From positions 80,878 through 144,877 of the forward strand of contig CATOJY010000002.1 of assembly GCA_951800685.1 (NCBI GenBank): 64,000 nucleotides of DNA, in the 5' to 3' direction. Position 1 is the first letter of the stretch. Each line of letters starts with the position of its first letter. Shown here one piece after another: positions 45,154-54,375 of the stretch. The stretch is from an uncultured Lachnospiraceae bacterium. Lineage in GTDB: Bacteria > Bacillota > Clostridia > Lachnospirales > Lachnospiraceae. The notes under the pieces are model-generated. The model was not told the origin of the DNA. It saw only the letters and a program-made list of their open reading frames with translations, and made no database searches. A program made the translations under genes and the position numbers.

Positions 45154-46638
45154 ATGATATTTAATTCAATAGATTTTTTATTATTTTTTCCAGTGGTAGT
45201 AATAGCGTATTACCTAATTCCTGTTAGGTTTAGATATGTTTGGTTATTGATAACCAGTTACTATTTTTATATAAGTAGTGACATAAGGTTTCTCCTGTAT
45301 CTTATTCCGCTCACATTACTTACATATGGTGTTGGTATTTGTGTAGAATTGCAGCGGGGGGGGAAAACAGGAGTTAGAAATCATGTGGCCTATCTGTTAA
45401 TAGCAGCTGCCGTATTTATAATATTGACGGCATTGGGAATTCTAAAATATGCGGATTTTTTTATCATCAATATTAACAGAGTTGTTTCTCGGTTTGGGGT
45501 TACAGTAAAGAAACCAGAATGGGGCTTGATCCTACCGCTTGGTTTTTCTTTCTACAGCCTTCAGGCGATAGGCTACTTATTGGATGTTTATCGGAAAAAA
45601 ATATCCGCAGAGCGTAACTTCTTGAAGTTTGTGCTGTTCTTGTCATTTTTTCCGATTATTTTGTCAGGGCCGATTGAGAGAGCAGATCACTTTCTGAAAC
45701 AGATCCATAATAGCATAAAATTTGATGTGCAAAATATCCGTAAGGGTTTGGTAACCTTTGCATGGGGATTATACTTAAAGTTAGTAGTTGCAGATCAACT
45801 GGCAGCCGGAGTTAATTCCGTAATCAGTGATTATCGGGATAATTATATGAAAGGTTGTGAAATAGCAGTTGCTACTATCTTGTTTGGCATAGAGATCTAT
45901 TGTGATTTTAACGGATACTCGCAGATGGCGAGAGGTAGTGCCAGGATTTTGGGAATAGATGTTATTAATAATTTTAGGGCCCCCTATCTGGCCGCCAATA
46001 TCAAAGAGTTTTGGCGTAGATGGCATGTTTCACTAACGAGTTGGTTTACAGATTATCTGTATATTCCATTAGGGGGAAACCGTAAAGGAGTGGTGCGTCA
46101 ATATATCAATATACTTATAGTCTTCGGGCTGAGTGGGTTGTGGCATGGCGCAGCAATGAACTTTGTGGTGTGGGGCCTGCTTAATGGAGTGTATTTGATC
46201 TTATATGATATATATTCCAAATACGATAAGAAGAAAGCGGATAAAAGGGAATTGTTTGGGGATAAGGTAGCTAAAAGGATCATAACATTTCTGGTGGTAG
46301 ATTTTGCTTGGTTCTTCTTCATGATGCCTGATCTAAAAGAAGCGTTATCAGCATTATGGTATGCCATAACCAATTTTAACGTTCCATGGATTTTTTCGGG
46401 ATCAATATTCAGTATGATACCGGGAAAATGGGAGCTTTTTGTCTTGCTGATTGGTATTTTGATACTCTTTTTTGTGGATTATGTAGAAGATCGTGGACAA
46501 GATTGGGTAGAGAGCGTACTTAGACAGAGGCTTATGATCCGGTGGGGAATTTATCTCTTTTTGGTTTTTTCAATTATATTATGTGGAGTGTATGGAAATG
46601 ACTACCAGCAGAAAGCTTTTATCTATTTTAATTTTTAA
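45154..46638 (+). CDS. MBOAT O-acyltransferase (DltB/AlgI-like); in-frame G8 tract
   Basis: 494 residues, about eleven spans. FNSIDFLLFFPVVVIAYYL start, LPLGFSFYSLQAIGYLLDVY, FPIILSGPIERADHF, EFWRRWHVSLTSWF and GLSGLWHGAAMNFVVWG (catalytic His near residue 331) are the standard AlgI landmarks. Moves acyl groups across the membrane for O-acetylation of an outer glycan, together with the SGNH protein encoded next. A G8 run at 45356-45363 codes Arg-Gly-Gly in a loop near residue 70; here the frame is intact. Confidence 0.9.
   Translation: MIFNSIDFLLFFPVVVIAYYLIPVRFRYVWLLITSYYFYISSDIRFLLYLIPLTLLTYGVGICVELQRGGKTGVRNHVAYLLIAAAVFIILTALGILKYADFFIININRVVSRFGVTVKKPEWGLILPLGFSFYSLQAIGYLLDVYRKKISAERNFLKFVLFLSFFPIILSGPIERADHFLKQIHNSIKFDVQNIRKGLVTFAWGLYLKLVVADQLAAGVNSVISDYRDNYMKGCEIAVATILFGIEIYCDFNGYSQMARGSARILGIDVINNFRAPYLAANIKEFWRRWHVSLTSWFTDYLYIPLGGNRKGVVRQYINILIVFGLSGLWHGAAMNFVVWGLLNGVYLILYDIYSKYDKKKADKRELFGDKVAKRIITFLVVDFAWFFFMMPDLKEALSALWYAITNFNVPWIFSGSIFSMIPGKWELFVLLIGILILFFVDYVEDRGQDWVESVLRQRLMIRWGIYLFLVFSIILCGVYGNDYQQKAFIYFNF
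45356..45363 (+). repeat. Poly-G tract (G8) inside the MBOAT gene, in frame
   Basis: Eight G after GCAGC, coding the end of Arg and two Gly residues. One base gained or lost would stop translation early and silence the acyltransferase. It is the in-frame counterpart of the G10 and G9 tracts in this window. Confidence 0.85.
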
Positions 46639-47536
46639 GTTACTCTTTTTGGCATCAATTCTCTTGCTGTTTTTCTTTAGTATTATGCCACAAAATGAGC
46701 ATATGTATAATGCAGCCTTGATTGAGAAGGTAAAAAGGCTTGAGACGATTGATGATCCTAAAATTGTCCTTATTGGTAACTCAAATGCTGCATTCGGATT
46801 TGAATCGCAAATGATTGAAGAAAAGTTTGGAATGCCAGTGACTAATATGGGGATGCATGCAGCGCTAGGAAATGCTTTTCATGAGGAGATGGCAAAGATT
46901 AATGTGACTCCAGGAGACATTTATATTGTATGTCATACGGATTATGGTGACGAAGATGAAATTGGGGATGGAGTATTGGCTTGGAGTACTATTGAAAACC
47001 ATGCAGAGCTGTGGCAACTGTTACGGGCCAAAGATATTCTACCTATGTTGCGGTCTTACCCTGCCTATTTAAATAAATCTTTGGATACATGGAGCAGAAA
47101 TAAAGGAAACAGATATTATAGGGAATCGCCCTATAGTAGAGAGAGCTTTAATATCTATGGAGATGTCGAATATGATAGGAATTGTAAATGGAAGCAGAAT
47201 GAAAGTGTAGAAGAGGTAATACCGACTATCAGTAATGCATGCGAAAATAGATTAAATTCGTTAAATTCCTATTTGGAGAAGAAAGGTGCGAAACTTGTTA
47301 TAGCAGGATATCCGATCATAGTGGATGGAGAAGCATCAGAGGAGTTCAATGCACAGATAGAGGAATTTGAGAAGGAACTAGAGAAGCGTTTTGACTGTGA
47401 GGTGATTTCTGATTATAGAGACTATTTTTATGATAAGAGTTTCTTTTATGATACAGCCTACCACTTAACAAACGAAGGTGCTGCTGTGCGGACTGAACAG
47501 TTGATCAGGGATCTGGAAAACTATTTTAGCAAGTAA
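46598..47536 (+). CDS. SGNH-like partner of the MBOAT acyltransferase (DltD/AlgX-type)
   Basis: 312 residues. One N-terminal span (about 8-28) and an outward domain. VLIGNSNAAFGFES gives the GxS nucleophile block (here GNSNAAFG) and FYDTAYHLTNEGA gives the Asp-x-x-His pair, the SGNH layout used by DltD/AlgX/AlgJ, which finish O-acetylation outside. It overlaps the MBOAT gene by 41 bases, a common coupling. GGAG nine bases before ATG 46598 decides the start over GTG 46583 and ATG 46592. Confidence 0.75.
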   Translation: MTTSRKLLSILIFKLLFLASILLLFFFSIMPQNEHMYNAALIEKVKRLETIDDPKIVLIGNSNAAFGFESQMIEEKFGMPVTNMGMHAALGNAFHEEMAKINVTPGDIYIVCHTDYGDEDEIGDGVLAWSTIENHAELWQLLRAKDILPMLRSYPAYLNKSLDTWSRNKGNRYYRESPYSRESFNIYGDVEYDRNCKWKQNESVEEVIPTISNACENRLNSLNSYLEKKGAKLVIAGYPIIVDGEASEEFNAQIEEFEKELEKRFDCEVISDYRDYFYDKSFFYDTAYHLTNEGAAVRTEQLIRDLENYFSK

Positions 47537-47549
47537 TTTTATATGACGA

Positions 47550-47578
47550 TTGCACATCCTATACAAATGGGCTATAAT
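47550..47578 (+). promoter_or_regulatory. Promoter for the YIDPS-YidC/TagF-phosphonate gene set
   Basis: TTGCAC (47550-47555), 17 bases, then perfect TATAAT (47573-47578). Transcription would start near 47585, about 30 bases before ATG 47615. No terminator lies between this site and 57664, so it probably drives the whole AEP block. Confidence 0.75.
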
Positions 47579-47614
47579 ATAGTCTGTTCATTATTGGAAA
47601 GGAGCCATCAACAG

Positions 47615-47872
47615 ATGAAAAAAATATTGTTACAAATATTCAAATTGACATACTTTGCTGGGTGCTTCTGGTATCTATTTACCATACCGGCCCAGGCCTA
47701 TATTGATCCGTCTGCAGTGACCTATATTATCCAGGCAGTAGCAGGTGTCTTGATCGCACTGGGTGCAGCATTCACGATTTTCCGTCATAAGATTTTTGCA
47801 TTCTTCAAGAAAAACAAAAAGAATGGAGAGACAGAAGGATCAGCGATCGAGTTTAAGGACGTAGATGATTAA
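47615..47872 (+). CDS. Small YIDPS-motif membrane protein
   Basis: 85 residues. Signal-like or anchor span (about 5-24) ending in AQA, then YIDPSAVTYIIQAVAGVLIALGAAF, which forms a second span, and a basic tail (FFKKNKKNGE). Similar small proteins with a YIDPGTG-type motif are found in exopolysaccharide loci; function unknown. It ends 9 bases before the YidC-domain fusion, so assisting that protein is a fair guess. A longer frame to 47543 would run through the promoter at 47550-47578; GGAG ten bases before ATG 47615 supports this start. Confidence 0.75.
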   Translation: MKKILLQIFKLTYFAGCFWYLFTIPAQAYIDPSAVTYIIQAVAGVLIALGAAFTIFRHKIFAFFKKNKKNGETEGSAIEFKDVDD

Positions 47873-47881
47873 GGGGCGGTT

Positions 47882-49756
47882 ATGGGTACGATGATAGATG
47901 CTGTGGTCAATGGCTTACTTTGGCTCATTAATTTGTGCTATGGCTTTTGCCATAATTACTGGGTGGCGATCTTTCTCTTTACCTTCTTGACGAAGATCAT
48001 ATTGCTGCCCCTTTCGGTATGGGTGCAGAAGAATTCGATCAAGACGGTACGGATGTCACCGGAGATGAATCACATCAAAGCGACCTATTTTGGCAACCAG
48101 GATGCGATTTCCGAAGAACAGTATAAATTATTTAAGAGAGAAAAATACAGTCCTTTTGCGGATCTGATTCCACTGTTTGTGCAGCTTGCACTTTTGATGG
48201 GCGTGGTGGAAGCGGTCAAGAGAGGAACGAACCTGACGGATATCCCCGTGAAAACAGGAGGGGTTACTTTAGTGATTCCTCTGTTGGCGGCGTTATCCGC
48301 TTTTTTCATGTGTTATATGCAGAATAAGGCTAATGTGCTGCAGTCTGAACAGGGGTCTGCTAATAAGTATGGGACGATGGCTTTTTCGGTAGCTCTTTCC
48401 CTTTATCTGGGATTCTTCGTGTCGATTGGTGTGGGTTTCTATTGGAGCTGCAGCAATCTTCTGTCTGTTGTACAACTGATCCTGTTAAATATCTGGATCA
48501 ACCCGAAGCATTATATTGATTATGAAGCGCTGGAAGCGAGTAAGGAAGAACTCAAGAAAGCCAGGGAACTTATGGCGGTCAAGCAGAAAGAAGACAGAGC
48601 GAATCCATATCGGGCAAAGGGAAAGGCGGATTACAAGAGGTTCCTTAAGACGCAGGACAAGAAGATCGTGTTCTATTCTGAAAAGAATGGTTTTTACAAA
48701 TATTACAAAAATATCATAGAGGAGATCATACGGCGGACCAACATTGTTATTCACTATATCACGAGCGATCCGGAGGATGAGGTGTTTGGCATGGAGAGCG
48801 AGCAGTTTAAGCCATATTATATCAATGAAAACAGAATGATCGTGCTTATGATGAAGATGGAAACTAAGATTATGGTCATGACGACTCCAGATCTGGAGAA
48901 TTTCCAGTTGAAGCGCTCTTATGTGCAGAAAGATATTGAGTATATCTATGTACCGCATGATGTTAACAGCGCTAACTTGACGTTTCATAAGAATGCGCTG
49001 GATCATTTTGACACCATCTTTACATCGGGACCGAAGAATAAAGCGGAGATCGCAGAACGGGAGCAAAAGTTTGGCTTGCCAGTCAAGAATCTGCTTGAAT
49101 GGGGATCCTCTGTCATCGATAATATGACAGCGTCTTATGTGCAGATGATGAAAGAGGAGGACAAAGGCAGCGAGGAGCAAAAGACGGTTCTGATTGCGCC
49201 TTCCTGGCAGGAAGACAATATACTGGATTCCTGCATTGAGCAGATGCTGGACGAGCTTGTCCAGACCAGGCATCATATTATTGTCCGTCCGCATCCGCAG
49301 TATGTACGGCATTATGAGGCACGGATCGATGCCTTGGCAGCGAAGTATCAGGCATATGATGTAATATTCCAGAAAGATTTTTCGTCTAATAAGACTGTGT
49401 ATATGGCGGATTTGTTGGTGACAGACTGGTCAAGTATTGCTTTTGAGTATGCCTTTTCCACGCTGAAACCGGTGTTGTTCATCAATACCCCGATGAAGGT
49501 CATCAACCCAGACTATAAAGAGCTTGAGACGGTTCCGATCGATATTGAATTGCGTGATAGGGTTGGGATATCGATCGAGGTGCCAAAGATCGGAAATGAG
49601 ATCGTACCTGCGGTAGATAAGTTGTTAGCAGATGAACAGTTTTCACAGGATTCGATGCTGAGACTCAAGGAACAATATATCTATCATGTTGGAGAGAGCG
49701 GTAAAGTAGGGGCTAAGTATATCATTGAGAGACTGGTGAAGCGTTCAGGCGCATAA
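47882..49756 (+). CDS. Fusion of a YidC/Oxa1-like membrane domain with a TagB/TagF-like glycerophosphotransferase
   Basis: 624 residues. Residues 1 to about 210 match the five-span YidC core: FLFTFLTKIILLPLSVWVQK with LLPL at 41-44, then MSPEMNHIK at 58-66, YSPFADLIPLFVQLALLMGV at 89-108, and two more spans. The groove Arg of YidC appears as Lys38. A charged helix (about 215-260) leads to a CDP-glycerol phosphotransferase-like GT-B domain: VPHDVNSANLTFH, VLIAPSWQED, IIVRPHPQYVRHYE, LLVTDWSSIAFEYAFS. The second half should transfer a phosphoglycerol-type group from a CDP-alcohol; the first may hold or insert it in the membrane. AAGGGG precedes ATG 47882. Confidence 0.88.
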   Translation: MGTMIDAVVNGLLWLINLCYGFCHNYWVAIFLFTFLTKIILLPLSVWVQKNSIKTVRMSPEMNHIKATYFGNQDAISEEQYKLFKREKYSPFADLIPLFVQLALLMGVVEAVKRGTNLTDIPVKTGGVTLVIPLLAALSAFFMCYMQNKANVLQSEQGSANKYGTMAFSVALSLYLGFFVSIGVGFYWSCSNLLSVVQLILLNIWINPKHYIDYEALEASKEELKKARELMAVKQKEDRANPYRAKGKADYKRFLKTQDKKIVFYSEKNGFYKYYKNIIEEIIRRTNIVIHYITSDPEDEVFGMESEQFKPYYINENRMIVLMMKMETKIMVMTTPDLENFQLKRSYVQKDIEYIYVPHDVNSANLTFHKNALDHFDTIFTSGPKNKAEIAEREQKFGLPVKNLLEWGSSVIDNMTASYVQMMKEEDKGSEEQKTVLIAPSWQEDNILDSCIEQMLDELVQTRHHIIVRPHPQYVRHYEARIDALAAKYQAYDVIFQKDFSSNKTVYMADLLVTDWSSIAFEYAFSTLKPVLFINTPMKVINPDYKELETVPIDIELRDRVGISIEVPKIGNEIVPAVDKLLADEQFSQDSMLRLKEQYIYHVGESGKVGAKYIIERLVKRSGA

Positions 49757-49826
49757 TGAATATTGATATGTGACGGAACTCATATACTTTAATGCTGTCA
49801 GCCAAGGCGGCGGAATGGAGATTACG

Positions 49827-50954
49827 ATGGTGAAGAGAAATGTATTATTGAATCCGGGACCTGCTACTACCACAGATACGGTAAAAATGGCACAGGTAGT
49901 TCCCGATATTTGTCCTCGTGAGAAAGAATTCGTATCGGTTATGCGGGAAGTAGAGGAGGGACTGCTTAAGATTGTTCATGCAGACTCTGCGGAATATACG
50001 GCGGTGCTGTTCTGCGGTTCCGGGACGATCAATATGGATATCTGCCTGAATTCTCTGTTGCCGAAGGATAAGAAGATCTTGATTATCAATAATGGTGCAT
50101 ACAGTAGCAGAGGGGCAGAAATCTGCGAATATTATGGTCTGCCGTATCTTAATTTAAAATTACCATTGAACAGACAGCCGGATCTGTCAGTGGTGGAACG
50201 GACGTTGCAGGAGAATCCTGATATTGCGCTGGTCTATACGACACACCATGAGACAGGGACGGGATTGCTTAATCCGATCAGGGAGATTGGCGCTTTGGTA
50301 CATCGTTATCATGGCGTATTTGTGGTAGATACGACATCCACTTATGCGATGCGTCCTATTCATATGGCGGAAGATGAGATAGATTTCTGTATGGCTTCCG
50401 CGCAGAAGGGAATTATGGCGATGACGGGATTGTCCTTTATTATAGGAAGGAAATCCATGATTGAAGCATCAGCCGATTACCCGAAGCGTTCTTATTACTG
50501 TAATCTATACATGCAGTATGAATATGCGAAAGCGCACGGAGAGATGCATTTTACGCCGCCGGTGCAGGTGATTTATTCTGTCAGACAGGCTCTGGAAGAA
50601 TACTTTGCAGAAGGCGAAGCGAATAAGTGGGCAAGACACTGCCGGGTTTTCCAGGCAATCAGGTCGGGGCTTACGGATTTGGGATTCAGGATTTATATTT
50701 CAGAGAATCAGGAGTCGAAGTTGGTAGCGGCGGCGTTGTATCCAGATGATGCACATTGGGATTTCGAGAAGATACATGATTACTGTTATGAGAGAGGATT
50801 TACGATCTATCCTGGCAAAGTTGAGAAGCTGGGAATGTTCAGATTATGTGCGCTGGGGGCGATAGACCAGAAGGATATTGAAGATTTCTTTGTGGTATTT
50901 AGGGAAGCGTTACAGAAATATGAGGTTGCTGTTCCGGTCAAATATGATGAGTGA
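49827..50954 (+). CDS. phnW: 2-aminoethylphosphonate--pyruvate transaminase
   Basis: 375 residues. LLNPGPATTTDTVKMA start, FCGSGTINMDICL, YTTHHETGTGLLNPI, VVDTTSTYAMRP and the PLP lysine in SAQKGIMAMTG (K194) are the class V aminotransferase/PhnW pattern. In a biosynthetic setting it runs from phosphonoacetaldehyde to AEP using an amino donor. It is upstream of PEP mutase, a cytidylyltransferase and phosphonopyruvate decarboxylase. GGAG six bases before ATG 49827 decides the start; an open frame to 49770 is non-family. Confidence 0.9.
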   Translation: MVKRNVLLNPGPATTTDTVKMAQVVPDICPREKEFVSVMREVEEGLLKIVHADSAEYTAVLFCGSGTINMDICLNSLLPKDKKILIINNGAYSSRGAEICEYYGLPYLNLKLPLNRQPDLSVVERTLQENPDIALVYTTHHETGTGLLNPIREIGALVHRYHGVFVVDTTSTYAMRPIHMAEDEIDFCMASAQKGIMAMTGLSFIIGRKSMIEASADYPKRSYYCNLYMQYEYAKAHGEMHFTPPVQVIYSVRQALEEYFAEGEANKWARHCRVFQAIRSGLTDLGFRIYISENQESKLVAAALYPDDAHWDFEKIHDYCYERGFTIYPGKVEKLGMFRLCALGAIDQKDIEDFFVVFREALQKYEVAVPVKYDE

Positions 50955-51140
50955 TCGTAAGTAGTCATTTTATGCATTTGCGATCTGTGTATCCTATGTC
51001 TGGTTTGCATGAAATGTCTGTGTAGGGGAAGAGAATAGGTGATATTGCCTTAGAAGAAACTGTAGCGACAGCATTGCTGAGAAGAACTTAGGATGAAACA
51101 GGACAGCGGGAGTAATATTGGGAAAGCAGGAATAGGATTT

Positions 51141-52439
51141 ATGGGTAAGAAAGTTTATACGTGCTTCTGCACAGATGTGATACATGAAGGGCATAGGAAT
51201 ATCTTGAAACGAGCGGCCGAATACGGAGATGTCTATGTAGGGGTGCTGTCTGATGAGGCTATGGTGGGATTTAACCGGTTTCCGACCATATCGCTGGAAG
51301 AGCGCATGGAGATTGTCAGAGAGACGGGATTGGCCAAAGAAGTCCTGATCCAAAAAGACGTGATGTATGATCAGATTCTCGCAGAGTTGAAACCGGATTA
51401 TGTTGTGCACGGAGATAACTGGACACAGGGACCGGAGGCAGTGATCCGGGAGAATGTGGTCAGCAATCTTGAGAGGCTGGGCGGCGAGCTGGTTGAGATT
51501 CCATATACCTATAATGACAGCGTAAAGCGGATTGACGATCAGATGAAGGAGAAGCTGGCCATGCCGGAGTTTCGGCGCAAAAGATTACGCCAGTTGATTG
51601 CGATGCGTCCGATTGTCAAGACATTGGAGGTTCATTCGGGTCTGACAGGTTTGATCGCGGAGAAAACAGTTGTGGAGAGTAATGGTAAGCTGGATCAGTT
51701 TGATGCCATGTGGATTTCATCCTTGTGTGATTCGACGGCGAAAGGCAAACCGGATATTGAGCTGGTGGACATGTCTTCCAGGATCCGTACCATTGATGAC
51801 GTAATGGATGTGACAACGAAACCCATTATCCTGGATGGCGACACCGGCGGCCTGATCGAACATTTTGTATACAACGTGAGGACACTGGAGCGCATGGGCG
51901 TGTCTGCTGTGATTATAGAGGATAAGACAGGACTTAAGAAGAATTCCCTGTTTGGAACAGAGGTAGAGCAGACACAGGACAGTATAGAGAATTTCTGTGC
52001 TAAGATCCGTGCAGGGAAACAAGTGCTGCGTACAGAAGAGTTCATGATCATCGCCAGGATTGAAAGCCTGATTCTGGAACGGGGGATGGAAGATGCTTTG
52101 AAGAGGGCGTTTGCCTATATTGAGGCAGGTGCGGATGGTATCATGATTCATTCGCGCAGAAAAAAGCCTGATGAAATATTAGAGTTCTGCAGACTGTTCC
52201 GGGAGAGAGATAAGAAGACACCGATCGTTGTCGTGCCGACATCGTTTAACAGCATTACGGAAGAGGAGCTGGCGGCGGCAGGAGTAAATATTGTGATTTA
52301 CGCCAACCAGTTGACAAGGAGTGCATTTCCAGCGATGCAGAGCACAGCAGTGGAGATTTTGAAGAATCACAGAGCGCTGGAAGTAGATTCCAGGTTGATG
52401 CCGTTTAAGGATATTATCCGGCTGATTGATGAGATATAA
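51141..52439 (+). CDS. pepM: Phosphoenolpyruvate mutase with N-terminal cytidylyltransferase-like domain
   Basis: 432 residues. Residues 1 to about 135 have CFCTDVIHEGHRNILKRA with HxGH at 15-18, a nucleotidyltransferase fold; the rest is an isocitrate-lyase-type barrel with LDGDTGG and EDKTGLKKNS beginning at residue 260, the EDKxxxxxNS signature of true PEP mutases, distinguishing them from lyases. Reaction: PEP to phosphonopyruvate, the C-P bond forming step. The fused domain is known from other PepM proteins and could activate the phosphonate with CTP. ATG 51141 matches the family start; ATG 51093 is a longer option. The 186 bases before it show no clear promoter. Confidence 0.92.
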   Translation: MGKKVYTCFCTDVIHEGHRNILKRAAEYGDVYVGVLSDEAMVGFNRFPTISLEERMEIVRETGLAKEVLIQKDVMYDQILAELKPDYVVHGDNWTQGPEAVIRENVVSNLERLGGELVEIPYTYNDSVKRIDDQMKEKLAMPEFRRKRLRQLIAMRPIVKTLEVHSGLTGLIAEKTVVESNGKLDQFDAMWISSLCDSTAKGKPDIELVDMSSRIRTIDDVMDVTTKPIILDGDTGGLIEHFVYNVRTLERMGVSAVIIEDKTGLKKNSLFGTEVEQTQDSIENFCAKIRAGKQVLRTEEFMIIARIESLILERGMEDALKRAFAYIEAGADGIMIHSRRKKPDEILEFCRLFRERDKKTPIVVVPTSFNSITEEELAAAGVNIVIYANQLTRSAFPAMQSTAVEILKNHRALEVDSRLMPFKDIIRLIDEI

Positions 52440-52571
52440 TGTAAAATGCGAGGAAATATTAAAAAGTTCTGAAATGACATAGAACGCAGAAGGAAAGGCA
52501 GGCATTCTCTGTATGGGTCTGAGAGTTGCTTAAGCGGGATCATGAGAGTTAGGGAGAAGGGAAGTAAGAGT

Positions 52572-53264
52572 GTGAAGGAAATCGCAATTTTAATGGCAGC
52601 CGGGCTGGGCAGCCGCATGATGCCGCTGACTGAGAAAACGCCGAAGCCGTTGATAAAGGTTCACGGAAAGGCAATGATAGAGACAGTGATCGAGGGACTG
52701 CTGTTACGTCCTGTTGAGGAAATTTATATTGTGACAGGATACCTCGGAGAACAGTTTGCGTTTTTGTGTGAAAAATATCCGCAGGTGCATCTGCTGTATA
52801 ACCCGGAATACCTTACGAAAAATAATATCTCTTCTGTCTATGCAGCCAGGGATGTGCTGGGAACTGCAGACTGCTTTATCTGTGAGTCGGATCTGTATGT
52901 AGCGGACACAGCAGTTTTCAGGAAACAGCTGGAGCATTCCTGCTACTATGGAAGGATGCAGCAGGGATATTCGGCGGATTGGGTGTTCGACTTACAGGAT
53001 GGTTATATATCGCGGGTCGGCAAGGGCGGAAAGGATGCCTACAATATGGTTGGCGTCTCCTTCTTTAAGAGGGAGGATGCCGGAATTTTAAGGGAAGAGA
53101 TTGAGAAGGCTTATGCGCTGGAGGAAAACAACAGTCTCTTCTGGGATGATGTGGTCAACCGGAATCTCGATCAACTGAAACTGACGATAGAACCAGTACA
53201 GGAAGGTCAGATTGTAGAAATAGATACCGTAGAAGAATTGGAGAAGGTCAATGAAAGCATCTAG
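52572..53264 (+). CDS. Sugar-1-P-type nucleotidyltransferase, LicC/PntC-like (CMP-AEP synthesis candidate)
   Basis: 230 residues. IAILMAAGLGSRMMPLTEKTPKPL is the nucleotidyltransferase P-loop, followed by IYIVTGYLGEQF, YNPEYLTKNNISSVYAA (LicC-type) and FICESDLYVAD, ending in IVEIDTVEEL. LicC makes CDP-choline; PntC relatives make CMP-AEP. In a phosphonate operon the second is more likely. GTG 52572 follows GGGAAG and is nearest to the family start; ATG 52542 is the alternative. It overlaps the next gene by 14 bases. Confidence 0.83.
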   Translation: MKEIAILMAAGLGSRMMPLTEKTPKPLIKVHGKAMIETVIEGLLLRPVEEIYIVTGYLGEQFAFLCEKYPQVHLLYNPEYLTKNNISSVYAARDVLGTADCFICESDLYVADTAVFRKQLEHSCYYGRMQQGYSADWVFDLQDGYISRVGKGGKDAYNMVGVSFFKREDAGILREEIEKAYALEENNSLFWDDVVNRNLDQLKLTIEPVQEGQIVEIDTVEELEKVNESI

Positions 53265-54375
53265 ACTATTGGAACAGTTAGAGAAAATGGGAATCCAGAC
53301 GATCACAGGTGTGCCGGATTCTACCTTAAAGCAGTTCTGTGATGGCGTACAGACTTACAGTGGCAGCCTGCAGCACTATGTGACGGCTAATGAAGGGGCG
53401 GCAGTAGGATTTGCGATTGGAAGCTATCTCGGCACCGGAAAGCCAGCATGTGTGTACATGCAGAATTCAGGGATTGGGAATATGGTGAATCCTCTGGCAT
53501 CTCTTGCTAACCGGGACGTATATGGTATTCCGATGCTTTTCATTGTGGGCTGGAGAGGAGAACCTGGTGTTAAAGACGAACCCCAGCATGTTTTTCAGGG
53601 AAAGATTACATGTGAGCTGTTTGAGACGCTGTCAGTGCCTTATTGCGTGATCGACCAGAATACGTCGGATGAGGAAATGGATGCGATTCTGTCAGAAGCT
53701 GAGAGGACCCTTTCGCAGGGTGATCAGTTTGCAGTGATTGTCAAGAAAGGGACCTTTGAGAAAGCGGCTCCTTTTGTGTGGTCAAATGGAAATCAGATGG
53801 TGCGGGAAGAAGTACTGGGCTGTATCTTGAGAGGATTGTCCAGAGAGACGATTATTGTCTCCACGACCGGTAAGATATCCAGGGAATTGTATGAACAGAG
53901 CCAGGCTGTTTACGGAGACCATGATAATATTTTCATGACAGTGGGCGGCATGGGACATGCATCCATGATCGCACTGGGGATTGCAAAGAGCCGACCGGAC
54001 AAGAAGGTAGTATGTATTGATGGAGACGGGGCAGCTTTGATGCATATGGGAGCGCTGCCGTTTATTGCAGCGCAGGCGCCGGAGAACTTCTATCATATTG
54101 TGATCAATAATCAGGCGCATGAGTCGGTCGGAGCTATGCCTACAGGGTGCCAGCAGACTGAGTTTGCACAGGTTGCACGGGCAGCTGGGTATTGTGAGGC
54201 AGCAAAGCTGGAAACGATGGAGGCGGTAACGCAGATCGGGGAATGGCTTACGAAAAAGACAGGGCCATTGCTCTGGGAGATTCCGGTGTCTCTTGAGGTC
54301 AGGAATAATCTGGGACGGCCGAAAGAGAGCGCTAGGGAGAATAAGGAAGGGTTTATGAGGACTCTTGGGTTATGA
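53251..54375 (+). CDS. ppd: Phosphonopyruvate decarboxylase
   Basis: 374 residues, normal length. GVPDSTLKQFCD near residue 20, YVTANEGAAVGFAIGSYLGTGK (catalytic Glu in ANEG), YMQNSGIGN, then the thiamine-diphosphate motif CIDGDGAALMHMG near 256 with its NN end (VINN) and HESVGAMPTG. It drives the unfavourable PEP mutase step by removing CO2 to give phosphonoacetaldehyde. The gene overlaps its neighbours on both sides (14 and 4 bases), so it is part of one translation unit. Confidence 0.93.
   Translation: MKASRLLEQLEKMGIQTITGVPDSTLKQFCDGVQTYSGSLQHYVTANEGAAVGFAIGSYLGTGKPACVYMQNSGIGNMVNPLASLANRDVYGIPMLFIVGWRGEPGVKDEPQHVFQGKITCELFETLSVPYCVIDQNTSDEEMDAILSEAERTLSQGDQFAVIVKKGTFEKAAPFVWSNGNQMVREEVLGCILRGLSRETIIVSTTGKISRELYEQSQAVYGDHDNIFMTVGGMGHASMIALGIAKSRPDKKVVCIDGDGAALMHMGALPFIAAQAPENFYHIVINNQAHESVGAMPTGCQQTEFAQVARAAGYCEAAKLETMEAVTQIGEWLTKKTGPLLWEIPVSLEVRNNLGRPKESARENKEGFMRTLGL

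Noticed and set aside
48485..49312. A 275-codon minus-strand frame opposite the YidC/TagF fusion
   Set aside because: Same reasons: His/Ile/Leu-rich, no motifs, no start signal, opposite a well-supported gene.
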